Below, in pieces: positions 6,717 to 14,084 of a stretch of DNA of 64,000 bases (position 1 is its first letter; each line of letters starts with the position of its first letter). Location: assembly GCF_000802425.1 (NCBI RefSeq), contig NZ_JRUD01000019.1:1-64000 (forward strand), in the 5' to 3' direction. This stretch comes from Pseudomonas flexibilis (GTDB lineage Bacteria > Pseudomonadota > Gammaproteobacteria > Pseudomonadales > Pseudomonadaceae). Both the position numbers and the translations under genes were made by a program. The notes under the pieces were generated by a model that made no database searches, was not told where the DNA came from, and saw only the letters and a list, made by a program, of their open reading frames with translations.

Positions 6717-7424
6717 ATGAACGCTCTGTTGATCTGCTCCGGCGGATTCGACTCCGTGACCCTGGCCTACCGGCTGGCGGCGGAGCACGCCCTCGGCGCC
6801 TTGCTGACCTTCGACTACGGTCAGCGCCACCGTAAAGAAATCGACGCCGCCCGCCTCGCCGCCCAGCGCCTCGCCGTGCCTCATCTGGTGATGGACATCG
6901 GCCCGATCGGCCGCCAGCTCTCCGGCTCCGCCCTCACCGACGACATCGCCGTGCCCCACGGCCACTACAGCGAAGAGACCATGAAGGTGACGGTGGTGCC
7001 CAACCGCAACGCCATCATGCTCACCATCGCCTTCGGCGTGGCCGCCTCGCGCGGGCTGGACACCGTGGCCCTCGCCGTGCACGGCGGCGACCACTTCATC
7101 TACCCCGACTGCCGCCCCGACTTCATCCGCCTGTTCGGTGAGATGCAGGCCCGAGCACTGGACGGCGTGGCCGAGGTGGCGCTGCTGGCGCCCTACGTGC
7201 ACACCGACAAGACCGAAATCGCCCGCGACGCGGCGCGCTTCGCGGTGCCGGTGGCCGACACCTGGTCCTGCTACGAAGGCGGCGAGATCCATTGCGGGCG
7301 CTGCGGCACCTGCGTGGAGCGCATCGAAGCCATGGCGCTGGCCGGCACCCCCGACCCGAGCCCCTATCAGGACGCGCAGTACTGGCGCGACGCGGTGGCG
7401 AGGGTCAACGCATGTACACGATAA
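6717..7424 (+). CDS. queC: 7-cyano-7-deazaguanine (preQ0) synthase
   Basis: QueC converts 7-carboxy-7-deazaguanine to preQ0 with ATP and ammonia in queuosine synthesis. The 235-aa protein has the PP-loop CSGGFDS (residues 7-13) and the zinc site Cys185, Cys193, Cys196 and Cys199 (IHCGRCGTC). The start at 6717 follows the riboswitch-embedded ribosome site. Its end overlaps queD by 13 bases, so translation is coupled. Confidence 0.95.
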   Translation: MNALLICSGGFDSVTLAYRLAAEHALGALLTFDYGQRHRKEIDAARLAAQRLAVPHLVMDIGPIGRQLSGSALTDDIAVPHGHYSEETMKVTVVPNRNAIMLTIAFGVAASRGLDTVALAVHGGDHFIYPDCRPDFIRLFGEMQARALDGVAEVALLAPYVHTDKTEIARDAARFAVPVADTWSCYEGGEIHCGRCGTCVERIEAMALAGTPDPSPYQDAQYWRDAVARVNACTR

Positions 7425-7768
7425 AAAAAGAGTTCCACTTCTCCGCCTCGCACCAGCTCAAGCAGATGCCCGCGGGCCATCCCTGCGCGCGCCTGCACGG
7501 CCACAACTACGTGGTGGTGCTCGAGCTCAGGGGCGAGCAGTTGAACCCGTACGGTTTCGTGCGCGACTACCTGGAACTGAAGCCATTCAAGGACTACATC
7601 GACGATACCCTCGACCACCGCCACCTCAACGAGGTCTTGGGTGACGAACGCACCACCGCCGAACGCCTGGCTCGCCACCTGTACGACTGGGCCCGCGCCC
7701 GCTGGCCCGAGGTGAGCGCCGTGTCGGTGTCGGAAACGCCCAAGACCTGGGCGGAGTACCGGCCATGA
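7412..7768 (+). CDS. queD: 6-carboxy-5,6,7,8-tetrahydropterin synthase
   Basis: QueD makes 6-carboxytetrahydropterin from dihydroneopterin triphosphate, the first pathway-specific step of queuosine synthesis. The 118-aa T-fold protein has zinc ligands His14 (SASHQL), His29 and His31 (LHGHNY), catalytic Cys25, and the Asp69/His71 pair (LDHRHLN). Glu108 (SETP) anchors the pterin. It overlaps queC by 13 bases and queE by 4 bases. Confidence 0.95.
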   Translation: MYTIKKEFHFSASHQLKQMPAGHPCARLHGHNYVVVLELRGEQLNPYGFVRDYLELKPFKDYIDDTLDHRHLNEVLGDERTTAERLARHLYDWARARWPEVSAVSVSETPKTWAEYRP

Positions 7769-8481
7769 TCGCCATCAGTGAGATCTTCGGTCCCACCATC
7801 CAGGGCGAGGGCGCGCTGATCGGCATGCCCACGGTGTTCGTGCGCACCGGCGGCTGCGACTTTCGCTGCAGCTGGTGCGACACCCGCTATGCGGTGGATC
7901 CGGTGTTTCGCGCCGATTGGCAGCCCATGGACGCCGAGGCGATCCTGGCCGAGATCAACCGGCTGAGCGGCGGCGAGCCGATTCTGGTCACGCTGTCCGG
8001 CGGCAACCCGGCGCTGCAGCCGCTCGAACCCCTGTTGCTACTCGGCCAGCTGCAGGGCCACCGCTTCGCCATGGAAACCCAGGGCAGCAAGGCGCAGCCC
8101 TGGTTCGACGCACTCGACTATCTGACCCTCAGCCCCAAGCCGCCGTCCTCGGGCATGCCGTTTCGCCAGGACCGCTTCGACGCCTGCCTGGCCGCCGCCG
8201 GGGCCGAGACCCAGGTCAGTCTCAAGCTGGTGATCGTCGACGAGGCGGACTACCAGTGGGCCCGGACCCTGGCTGCCAATTACCCGCAGTTGCCGCTGTT
8301 CCTGCAGCCCTGCAACCCGACACCGGCCACGACGGAGCAGCCGGAGCGCGAGGCCGACACCCAGGCCCTCAACGCGCAGCTGCGCTGGCTGGTCGAGCGC
8401 ATCGCCGCCGACCGCTGGTACCGGCCCCGGGTGCTGCCGCAACTGCACGTGCTGATCTGGAGCAACGAGCGGGGCGTCTAG
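7765..8481 (+). CDS. queE: 7-carboxy-7-deazaguanine synthase (radical SAM)
   Basis: QueE rearranges 6-carboxytetrahydropterin to 7-carboxy-7-deazaguanine. The 238-aa protein has the radical-SAM cluster motif Cys31-x3-Cys35-x2-Cys38 (GGCDFRCSWCDT) and the N-terminal IFGPTIQGEGALIGMPTVFVR typical of QueE. ATG 7765 overlaps the queD stop. The operon ends here; the next gene converges 8 bp away. Confidence 0.95.
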   Translation: MIAISEIFGPTIQGEGALIGMPTVFVRTGGCDFRCSWCDTRYAVDPVFRADWQPMDAEAILAEINRLSGGEPILVTLSGGNPALQPLEPLLLLGQLQGHRFAMETQGSKAQPWFDALDYLTLSPKPPSSGMPFRQDRFDACLAAAGAETQVSLKLVIVDEADYQWARTLAANYPQLPLFLQPCNPTPATTEQPEREADTQALNAQLRWLVERIAADRWYRPRVLPQLHVLIWSNERGV

Positions 8482-8489
8482 TGCCGTCG

Positions 8490-9296
8490 TTAATGGCGCG
8501 GGAGGCTCGCCAGAAACCGTTCGATCTCGTCGTTCACCGGCTCCGGATCGGTGACCGGCCCCATATGCCCGAGTCCGGCGAAGTCGACCCGGCGCACGTC
8601 GGGCAGGGCGCCGGCCAGCAGACGGGCCACGGCCAGTGACGAGGCGGGCGAGCGCTCGCCGGTCATGTACAGCACCGGCATGTCCAGGCGGCGGAAGGCA
8701 TCCAGCGGGGTGGGGTCCCGGGTCAGCGCATGGGCCCAGTGCGGGATATTGACGATGCTGGCCAGGATGGCCGGCCTGCGCTCCTTCGGGATCTGTTGCC
8801 ACGCGCCGGGTTCCATCCAGTAATCGATGAAGCACTCGGCGGCAGCGCTCGGGTCGTTGGCCTCCAGCGCGCAAATGGCGGTGGTGACGGTGCTGCGGAT
8901 GCCATCGGCGGCATTGGGTGGCGGCGACTCGGCGTCGAGCAGGGAGAACAGGGTCGGCTCGTACAGCGCCAGGGCGCGCACCTTCTGGGAATGACGCAGC
9001 GCGGCGAGCAGGGCAATGGCGCCGCCATAGGAGTGGCCCACCAGCACCAGCGGCGGCCGGGCGCGCAGCAGCAGCGGTTCGATCAGGTCGACCTCGTCGG
9101 CCAGGGTCAGCAGCCGGCCGCCACCCCAGTGCGGCGTCTTGCCGGCGCCGTAGCTGTCCGGTGCGAACACCCGGTAATCACCGGACAGCCGCTCCATGAG
9201 ACCGCGCCACTGGTTCGAGCTGCTGGCATTGGCGTGGAAGCAAAGCACTCCGCAGCCGTCGCCGGCGGTGCGGAAGAAGGGTTCGACAGGCGTCAT
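8490..9296 (-). CDS. Alpha/beta hydrolase of unknown substrate
   Basis: The 268-aa protein has an oxyanion segment (VLCFHANASSSNQWRGL), the nucleophile elbow GHSYGGA (Ser near residue 98) and a C-terminal catalytic His in GLGHMGPVTDP. No signal peptide is seen. It follows an isochorismatase-fold gene by 19 bp and ends a leftward operon that starts with a RidA gene, opposite a LysR regulator. The trio echoes RutD/RutB/RutC of pyrimidine breakdown, but the Rut oxygenase is absent. Confidence 0.85.
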   Translation of the reverse strand: MTPVEPFFRTAGDGCGVLCFHANASSSNQWRGLMERLSGDYRVFAPDSYGAGKTPHWGGGRLLTLADEVDLIEPLLLRARPPLVLVGHSYGGAIALLAALRHSQKVRALALYEPTLFSLLDAESPPPNAADGIRSTVTTAICALEANDPSAAAECFIDYWMEPGAWQQIPKERRPAILASIVNIPHWAHALTRDPTPLDAFRRLDMPVLYMTGERSPASSLAVARLLAGALPDVRRVDFAGLGHMGPVTDPEPVNDEIERFLASLPRH

Positions 9297-9315
9297 GCGC
9301 GCCTCCGCAGGCCCG

Positions 9316-9936
9316 CTATTTCGCGTGTTGCGCGTAGCTGACCATCAGGTTGCGATAGTCTGGAATATGCCTGGCGAACAGGCTGCCCAGGCCCTCGACG
9401 TCGTTGCGCCAGTCGCGGTGCAGCTCGCAGGCGACGCCGAACCAGCTCATCAGCTGCACACCCGCGGCACTCATGCGCGCCCAGGCCGAGTCCCGGGTCA
9501 GGGCGTTGAAGGTGCCGGAGGCATCGGTGACCACGAACACCTCGAAACCCTCCTCGATGGCCGACAGGGCCGGGAAGGCCACGCAGACTTCGGTGACCAC
9601 ACCGGCGATGATCAGTTGCTGCCGGCCGGTGGCCTTCACCGCTGCGACGAATTCCTCGTTGTCCCAGGCATTGATCTGCCCGGGCCGGGCGATATAGGGG
9701 GCATCGACAAAACGTTCCTTCAGCTCGGTCAGCAGCGGCCCGTTGGGGCCGTTCTCGAAGCTGGTGGTCAGCAGGGTCGGCAACTCGAAGTAGCGGGCCA
9801 GATCGGCCAGTGCCAGCACGTTGTTGACGAACAGGTCCGGCTCGATGTCGCGCACCAGGGAAAGCAGGCCGGTCTGGTGATCGACCAGCAGCACGGCGGC
9901 GCGTTGCTTGTCGAGCCGCCGGTAGGGGATGGCCAT
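9316..9936 (-). CDS. YcaC-like isochorismatase-fold hydrolase
   Basis: The 206-aa cysteine-hydrolase-fold protein has the catalytic Asp in LLVDHQTGL, a central Lys/Asn region (INAWDNEEF) and the nucleophile Cys in GVVTEVCVAFPALSA. The sequence LTTSFENGPNGPLL resembles YcaC-type members, whose physiological substrate is uncertain. Start ATG 9936 is preceded by AGGAGG; an upstream in-frame extension is not needed. It is the middle gene of the RidA/isochorismatase/hydrolase operon. Confidence 0.87.
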   Translation of the reverse strand: MAIPYRRLDKQRAAVLLVDHQTGLLSLVRDIEPDLFVNNVLALADLARYFELPTLLTTSFENGPNGPLLTELKERFVDAPYIARPGQINAWDNEEFVAAVKATGRQQLIIAGVVTEVCVAFPALSAIEEGFEVFVVTDASGTFNALTRDSAWARMSAAGVQLMSWFGVACELHRDWRNDVEGLGSLFARHIPDYRNLMVSYAQHAK

Positions 9937-10031
9937 GGTCTTGCCTCCTAGCCTCGGTCGGAGTCCGGGCATGACCTTCTGAGTGCGCGGCGCGAGGTCG
10001 GGTTCCGGCGGGGGCGTCGCCGGTCCGGGGG

Positions 10032-10436
10032 TTAGCGTTGATTCGGCTCCGGCAACCTGGCCACCACCTTGATCTCGAAGGCGAAGCCCGACAGCCAGGT
10101 TACCCCGACGCCGGTCAGGGTCGGGTAGGGCGCTTCGCCCCAGTAATCCGGCAGCACCTTCATGAGCGTGTCGAGGCGGGATTCGGGGTCGACCACGAAC
10201 AGGGTCACGTCCACCACATCCGCAAAGGTGCAGCCGGCCGCTGCCAGCGCCGCGTTCAGGTTGTCGAAGGCCAGCCGTGCCTGGGCCTCCAGGTCCGGCT
10301 CGGGGGAGCCGTCTTCGCGACTGCCGACCTGCCCGGATACGAACAGGAAGCCGTTGGAACGAATGGCCGGGGAATAGCGGTTGCGCTCGTACAACGCCTG
10401 CCGCCCGCTGGGAAACACCACATCACGCTGTGCCAT
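10032..10436 (-). CDS. RidA (YjgF/YER057c/UK114) family protein
   Basis: This 134-aa protein has the family signatures GFLFVSGQVG, a LAFDNLNAALAAAG helix and the C-terminal VTWLSGFAFEIKVVA. RidA proteins hydrolyse reactive enamines and imines such as 2-aminoacrylate; RutC is a relative in pyrimidine breakdown. The conserved Arg near residue 105 of RidA is not obvious here, so activity may differ. AGGAGG precedes ATG 10436. It is the first gene of the leftward operon divergent from the LysR gene. Confidence 0.85.
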   Translation of the reverse strand: MAQRDVVFPSGRQALYERNRYSPAIRSNGFLFVSGQVGSREDGSPEPDLEAQARLAFDNLNAALAAAGCTFADVVDVTLFVVDPESRLDTLMKVLPDYWGEAPYPTLTGVGVTWLSGFAFEIKVVARLPEPNQR

Positions 10437-10489
10437 AAGGCCTCCTGAAAGGGTCGTTGACCCGAAAAAATGACCCGCCCACTTTAGAG

Positions 10490-10505
10490 TCGCCAGATGA
10501 GGCGA
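10490..10505. promoter_or_regulatory. Inverted repeat in the LysR/RidA divergent promoter region
   Basis: TCGCC (10490-10494), AGATGA, then GGCGA (10501-10505) form a perfect palindrome midway between the two divergent starts (10436 and 10561). LysR-type proteins usually bind dyads in this position. A second small dyad, GGGTC-GTT-GACCC, lies at 10451-10463. Confidence 0.4.
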
Positions 10506-10560
10506 TAAACGCGCAAAATCCGCCCTCACTGTTTTGCATTTCCAAACAATCGGAGCGCGC

Positions 10561-11472
10561 ATGGATCGGTTCGAGGCGATGCGGGCGTTCGCCTGTGTGG
10601 TGGAGGTGGGCAGCTTCACCAAGGCGGCCGAGCACTTGCACCTGAGCAAAAGCAGCGTCACCCAACTGGTGCAGCAGCTGGAAACCCGCCTACGAGTGAA
10701 GCTGCTCAACCGCACCACGCGCCGGGTCGGCCTGACGCCCGACGGCGCCGCCTACTACGAGCGTGTGGTGCGCCTGCTGGCCGATCTGGAAGATGCGGAA
10801 GCCAGCCTGACCGGCGCCGCCGCTCAACCGCGCGGTCGTCTGCGGGTGGAGGTGCCCAGCCCGCTGGCGCGCCTGGTGCTGATTCCCGCCCTGGCGGATT
10901 TTCATGCGCGCTACCCGGATATCCAGCTGGACATGGGGGTCAGCGACCGGGTGGTGGACCTGATTGGCGAGCATGTGGACTGCGTGATCCGTGGCGGCGA
11001 GCTGGCCGACCAGTCGCTGGTGGCGCGCCGCATCGGCAGCCTGCGCCTGCAGGCTTACGCGGCGCCGAGCTACGTGCAACGTGCCGGCGTTCCCCGGCAT
11101 CCGCAGGAACTGGAGGACAGTCACCACCGCATCGTCGGCTTTCTCTGGGCGCGTACCGGCAAGGTCCAGCCCTACGCCTTGCAATGTGGCGACCAGCGCC
11201 TATATGTGCGCGGCCGTCATATGCTGGCCGTCGACGACGGCAATGCGTACCTGGCCGCCGGCCTCGCCGGGTTGGGCGTGCTCTGGCTGCCCGACTACAT
11301 GGGCGCGCCGCACCTCGAACGGGGCGAACTGGTGCCGTTGTTCGAGGAGTGGCACGTCGAGCCCATGCCGCTGTATGTGGCTTTCCCGCCGAACCGGCAT
11401 GTGAGTGCGAGGTTGCGAGTGTTTATGGATTGGGTGGCCGAGGTGGTGGGGCGCTGGGCGCCGGTTGCCTAG
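10561..11472 (+). CDS. LysR-family transcriptional regulator
   Basis: The 303-aa protein has an N-terminal winged helix-turn-helix (MDRFEAMRAFACVVEVGSFTKAAEHLHLSKSSVTQLVQQLE) and a LysR substrate-binding domain (residues about 90-295; VDCVIRGGELADQSLVARRIG). ATG 10561 is the natural family start. It is divergent from the RidA operon and probably controls it in response to an unknown small molecule. Two tandem GTGCTTGGGCTC repeats lie just after the gene. Confidence 0.9.
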   Translation: MDRFEAMRAFACVVEVGSFTKAAEHLHLSKSSVTQLVQQLETRLRVKLLNRTTRRVGLTPDGAAYYERVVRLLADLEDAEASLTGAAAQPRGRLRVEVPSPLARLVLIPALADFHARYPDIQLDMGVSDRVVDLIGEHVDCVIRGGELADQSLVARRIGSLRLQAYAAPSYVQRAGVPRHPQELEDSHHRIVGFLWARTGKVQPYALQCGDQRLYVRGRHMLAVDDGNAYLAAGLAGLGVLWLPDYMGAPHLERGELVPLFEEWHVEPMPLYVAFPPNRHVSARLRVFMDWVAEVVGRWAPVA

Positions 11473-11584
11473 GCTTTGCACGGAAAGTGCTTGGGCTCAG
11501 TGCTTGGGCTCGGCGAAATCCGGCCTGTTTGACGCGGCGGGGCGCGGTCGGCTTCACTGCCCGCAGAAACGGAGGGTCGTCCCC

Positions 11585-11992
11585 ATGTTTGTCTGGCTAC
11601 TAATTGTCACCCTGGCCGTTTCGGCCGCGGTCTGTTTCCTCGTCGCACGCATTTTCGACAAGCCGATCGGCAATATCCTCGCCCGGCTGGTTTCCGGAGA
11701 GCTGGGATCGGCGTGGCACCGCTACATCACCTTCGCCATTTATGTGGTGGGTATTTCCGGTGGGGTGCGCATCTGGGCGCTGGAACAATATGTGACGCCT
11801 CGCGCCAAGGACGAGGAAATCATCGAACTGAACACGGCGCGCTGGGTGCTGGAGGTGTACCGAACCATCATCGAAACCCTGCAGGGCATCGCTTGGATGC
11901 TGCTCGTGTTCTTCATCTTTGCGCTGATCGCCTACGTTATTCTGCGTGGCTTCGAGCTACGGCATGCCAGGAAGGAGCAGGAAAAGCAGTAG
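11585..11992 (+). CDS. Small inner-membrane protein, unknown function
   Basis: This 135-aa protein has three likely membrane helices (residues 2-22, 47-66 and 99-120) and a charged C-terminus (GFELRHARKEQEKQ). The region GSAWHRYITFAIYVVGISGGVRIWALEQYV links helix 2 to the loop. I do not recognise a family. A GGAGGGTC ribosome site lies 13 bp before ATG 11585. It appears monocistronic. Confidence 0.7.
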   Translation: MFVWLLIVTLAVSAAVCFLVARIFDKPIGNILARLVSGELGSAWHRYITFAIYVVGISGGVRIWALEQYVTPRAKDEEIIELNTARWVLEVYRTIIETLQGIAWMLLVFFIFALIAYVILRGFELRHARKEQEKQ

Positions 11993-12046
11993 GCTGGCCT
12001 CTTCGATCGGATCGGCCTGTGTGTCTGGAGCGGCTTATCACGCTCT

Positions 12047-12253
12047 TCAGGCAGGAGCCTGGTTGAGAAAGTAGGTCCCAAGGCCATGCACTACCGGAAG
12101 GATCATTAGTCCGAAAAAGGCCATTACCCGATACGTTCGGGTGCTTCGGTACCTTTCAAGAAGGCCGAGGAGGGCGATGAAAAGGCAGTAAGCGGCCAGC
12201 AGGCCAAACAGATCGCTGTCGGCAATGGCAGCCAGGTAGCTGGAAAAACTCAT
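12047..12253 (-). CDS. Small two-helix membrane protein (68 aa), hypothetical
   Basis: The sequence shows two hydrophobic stretches (FGLLAAYCLFIALLGLL and VMAFFGLMILPVVHGLGTYF) joined by a basic loop (ERYRSTRTYR). This composition is plausible for a real small membrane protein. There is no clear ribosome site before ATG 12253 and I know no homologue, so the call is tentative. It is transcribed opposite to the upstream membrane-protein gene. Confidence 0.45.
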   Translation of the reverse strand: MSFSSYLAAIADSDLFGLLAAYCLFIALLGLLERYRSTRTYRVMAFFGLMILPVVHGLGTYFLNQAPA

Positions 12254-12310
12254 CGGTGTCAGCCCACGGGTAGGGTTCTGGTATTGAAAGGGCTATCGGC
12301 TTCGCCTGGC

Positions 12311-13072
12311 TCAGCACGTGGTGAGTTCGGGAACGGCCTGCGCTGTCTGCTTGCGGATCGGTCGGATGAACATGGCTGTTCCATCAAACCGCATGTCGAT
12401 TTCAAAAAGCTCCGATACCCGGATCAGATCGCCCAGCTTCTGATATCCATAGTTCACCGCCGAAAAAGAGCTGTTGTTTCGTATGTAATCGCCGACGTTG
12501 CTCAGGTTCGACCAGCCATCGTCGTCGGCGGTCTGATCGGCCGCGGTTCTGAGCAGGCGAACCAGGCTGGTGTCACCGCGGAGTTCGTTGCGGGTCTTTT
12601 TCTTGGGGCGTTCGGCAATAGCCTTTTCATCATCGGGGGAACCCATCAGGTTCTCTACGTAAATAAACGACGTGCAGGCTTGAACGAAGGGCGAGGGTGT
12701 TTTTTTCTCGCCAAATCCGTAAACAGGGAGGCCACTTTCCCGTAGTCGATGTGCTAACGGTGTAAAGTCGCTGTCGCTGGTCATGAGGGCAAAGGCATCG
12801 ATGTTCTTGCTGTACAGCAGATCCATTGCGTCGATTATCATCGCTGCGTCGGTGGCGTTCTTTCCTTTCGTATAGACGAATTGCTGCATGGGTCGGATGG
12901 CAAAGGGGTGAAGACGTTCGACCCAGCCGGTTAAATGTTCGCTTTTCCAATCCCCGTGGGCATGGCGGACATTAACCATGCCGTATTTGGCCAGCTCTTC
13001 CAGAACCCCCTCGACGGCGTTGTGGCTGACATTGTCGCAATCGATCAGGAGGGCGATACGCGTCTGCTGCAC
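12311..13072 (-). CDS. NYN-domain (PIN-like) ribonuclease candidate with LOTUS/OST-HTH domain
   Basis: Residues about 5-140 form a NYN domain with the acidic active-site motifs LLIDCDN, DAAMIIDAMDLLY and MTSDSDFTPLAHRL. Residues about 165-240 (LVRLLRTAADQTADDDGWSNLSNVGDYIRNN ... GYQKLGDLI) form an OST-HTH/LOTUS RNA-binding domain. The two-domain arrangement is known in bacteria and suggests RNA cleavage or processing. The 253-aa protein has no signal peptide. It stands alone on the minus strand, without a linked partner gene. The 430 bp beyond its start holds promoters but no gene I can support. Confidence 0.88.
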   Translation of the reverse strand: MQQTRIALLIDCDNVSHNAVEGVLEELAKYGMVNVRHAHGDWKSEHLTGWVERLHPFAIRPMQQFVYTKGKNATDAAMIIDAMDLLYSKNIDAFALMTSDSDFTPLAHRLRESGLPVYGFGEKKTPSPFVQACTSFIYVENLMGSPDDEKAIAERPKKKTRNELRGDTSLVRLLRTAADQTADDDGWSNLSNVGDYIRNNSSFSAVNYGYQKLGDLIRVSELFEIDMRFDGTAMFIRPIRKQTAQAVPELTTC

Positions 13073-13453
13073 GGCAACTTCCTTGTCAAAGGCTGAGGCC
13101 AGAACGGTGCCATTGATTCAGCGCCTGGGCAAGGGTCGATGCACAGCTCCAGGGCGGGTGTGCAGGGTGGCGGGCGGTTGAGCTGCTCGTACGGTGGTCC
13201 GTGCTTCAGTATCGGCATTGCCGGCAGCACGCAGAACAGATAGCTACCGGCGTTTGATGGTCAAACCGTAAGCGTTCGTACCAGATTCGTTCCTGATATC
13301 ACGTCGAAGTGATCCAGTTCACACTTTTAGCCCCGGTACTCATGACGGTTATTTGATCCGCGTCAGACCCCGCAGGAGGTTTCCGAGTACAAATTGCAAT
13401 CAGCACTTATGTGCCTTGACAGCTCTAGGGTGATTGCCGAAAGCTGTAACCCC

Positions 13454-13470
13454 TGTCGGGTTAGCCGACA
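13454..13470. promoter_or_regulatory. Inverted repeat in the DUF3015 leader
   Basis: TGTCGG, GTTAG, CCGACA is a perfect dyad 33 bp before the DUF3015 start. A TTGACA element lies at 13417-13422. It could be an operator or a 5'-leader hairpin; sequence alone cannot decide. Confidence 0.35.
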
Positions 13471-13502
13471 CTTAATGATCGTCTTGAAGAAGAGAAATAA
13501 CT

Positions 13503-13991
13503 ATGAAACGGATTCTGCTCGGTACTCTGATTGCTGCCGCCTCGCTGAACGCATTCGCTGAAGCGCCGGGTGGCCCGAACTGCGGTTGGGGCAACATGCT
13601 GTTCGAAGGTCAGAAGGGCCTGCCGTCGCACCTGGTGGCTTCCATCACCAACGGCACTTCCGGCAACGCCACCTTCGGCATGACCTCCGGCACCAACGGC
13701 TGCTCCACCAACGGCACCCTGACCTACGGTGGCAAGTCGATGCTGGTGCTGGGCAGCATCATGAACGAGCTGTCCGAAGACATGGCCAAGGGTGAAGGCG
13801 AAGCGCTGACCACCTTCGCAGTCGTGCTGGGCGTGCAGCCGGAAGACCGTGCGCACTTCTCCGCTGTGACCCACAGCCATTTCAACGAAATCTTCAGCTC
13901 GGCCGACGTCACCGCCGAGCAGGTCCATGCTGCTACCCTGGCAGTGCTGAAGAAAGACGCACGTCTGGCTCAGTACGCCGACAAGGCCTAA
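13503..13991 (+). CDS. DUF3015-family exported protein
   Basis: The 162-aa protein has a Sec signal peptide (MKRILLGTLIAAASLNAFAEA, cleavage after AFA) and the DUF3015 pattern GPNCGWGNMLFEGQKGLPSHLVA ... MTSGTNGCSTNGTL. The two Cys (in NCGWG and GCSTNG) may form a periplasmic disulfide. Function is unknown. It lies directly upstream of a DUF4105 gene, separated by a terminator-like hairpin. Confidence 0.9.
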   Translation: MKRILLGTLIAAASLNAFAEAPGGPNCGWGNMLFEGQKGLPSHLVASITNGTSGNATFGMTSGTNGCSTNGTLTYGGKSMLVLGSIMNELSEDMAKGEGEALTTFAVVLGVQPEDRAHFSAVTHSHFNEIFSSADVTAEQVHAATLAVLKKDARLAQYADKA

Positions 13992-14000
13992 CAAGGCTGC

Positions 14001-14030
14001 GGGCGTTCTACGGGACGCCCGACTCTTTTC
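14001..14030 (+). terminator. Terminator-like hairpin after DUF3015
   Basis: GGGCGT (14001-14006) pairs with ACGCCC (14015-14020), followed by GACTCTTTT. A second perfect dyad, TATGCCCGCC-AC-GGCGGGCATA (14033-14054), lies just behind and covers the first possible ATG of the downstream gene. Confidence 0.55.
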
Positions 14031-14084
14031 GGTATGCCCGCCACGGCGGGCATATTCATGTGCTCCTCCCGCTATTGGCTTTTC

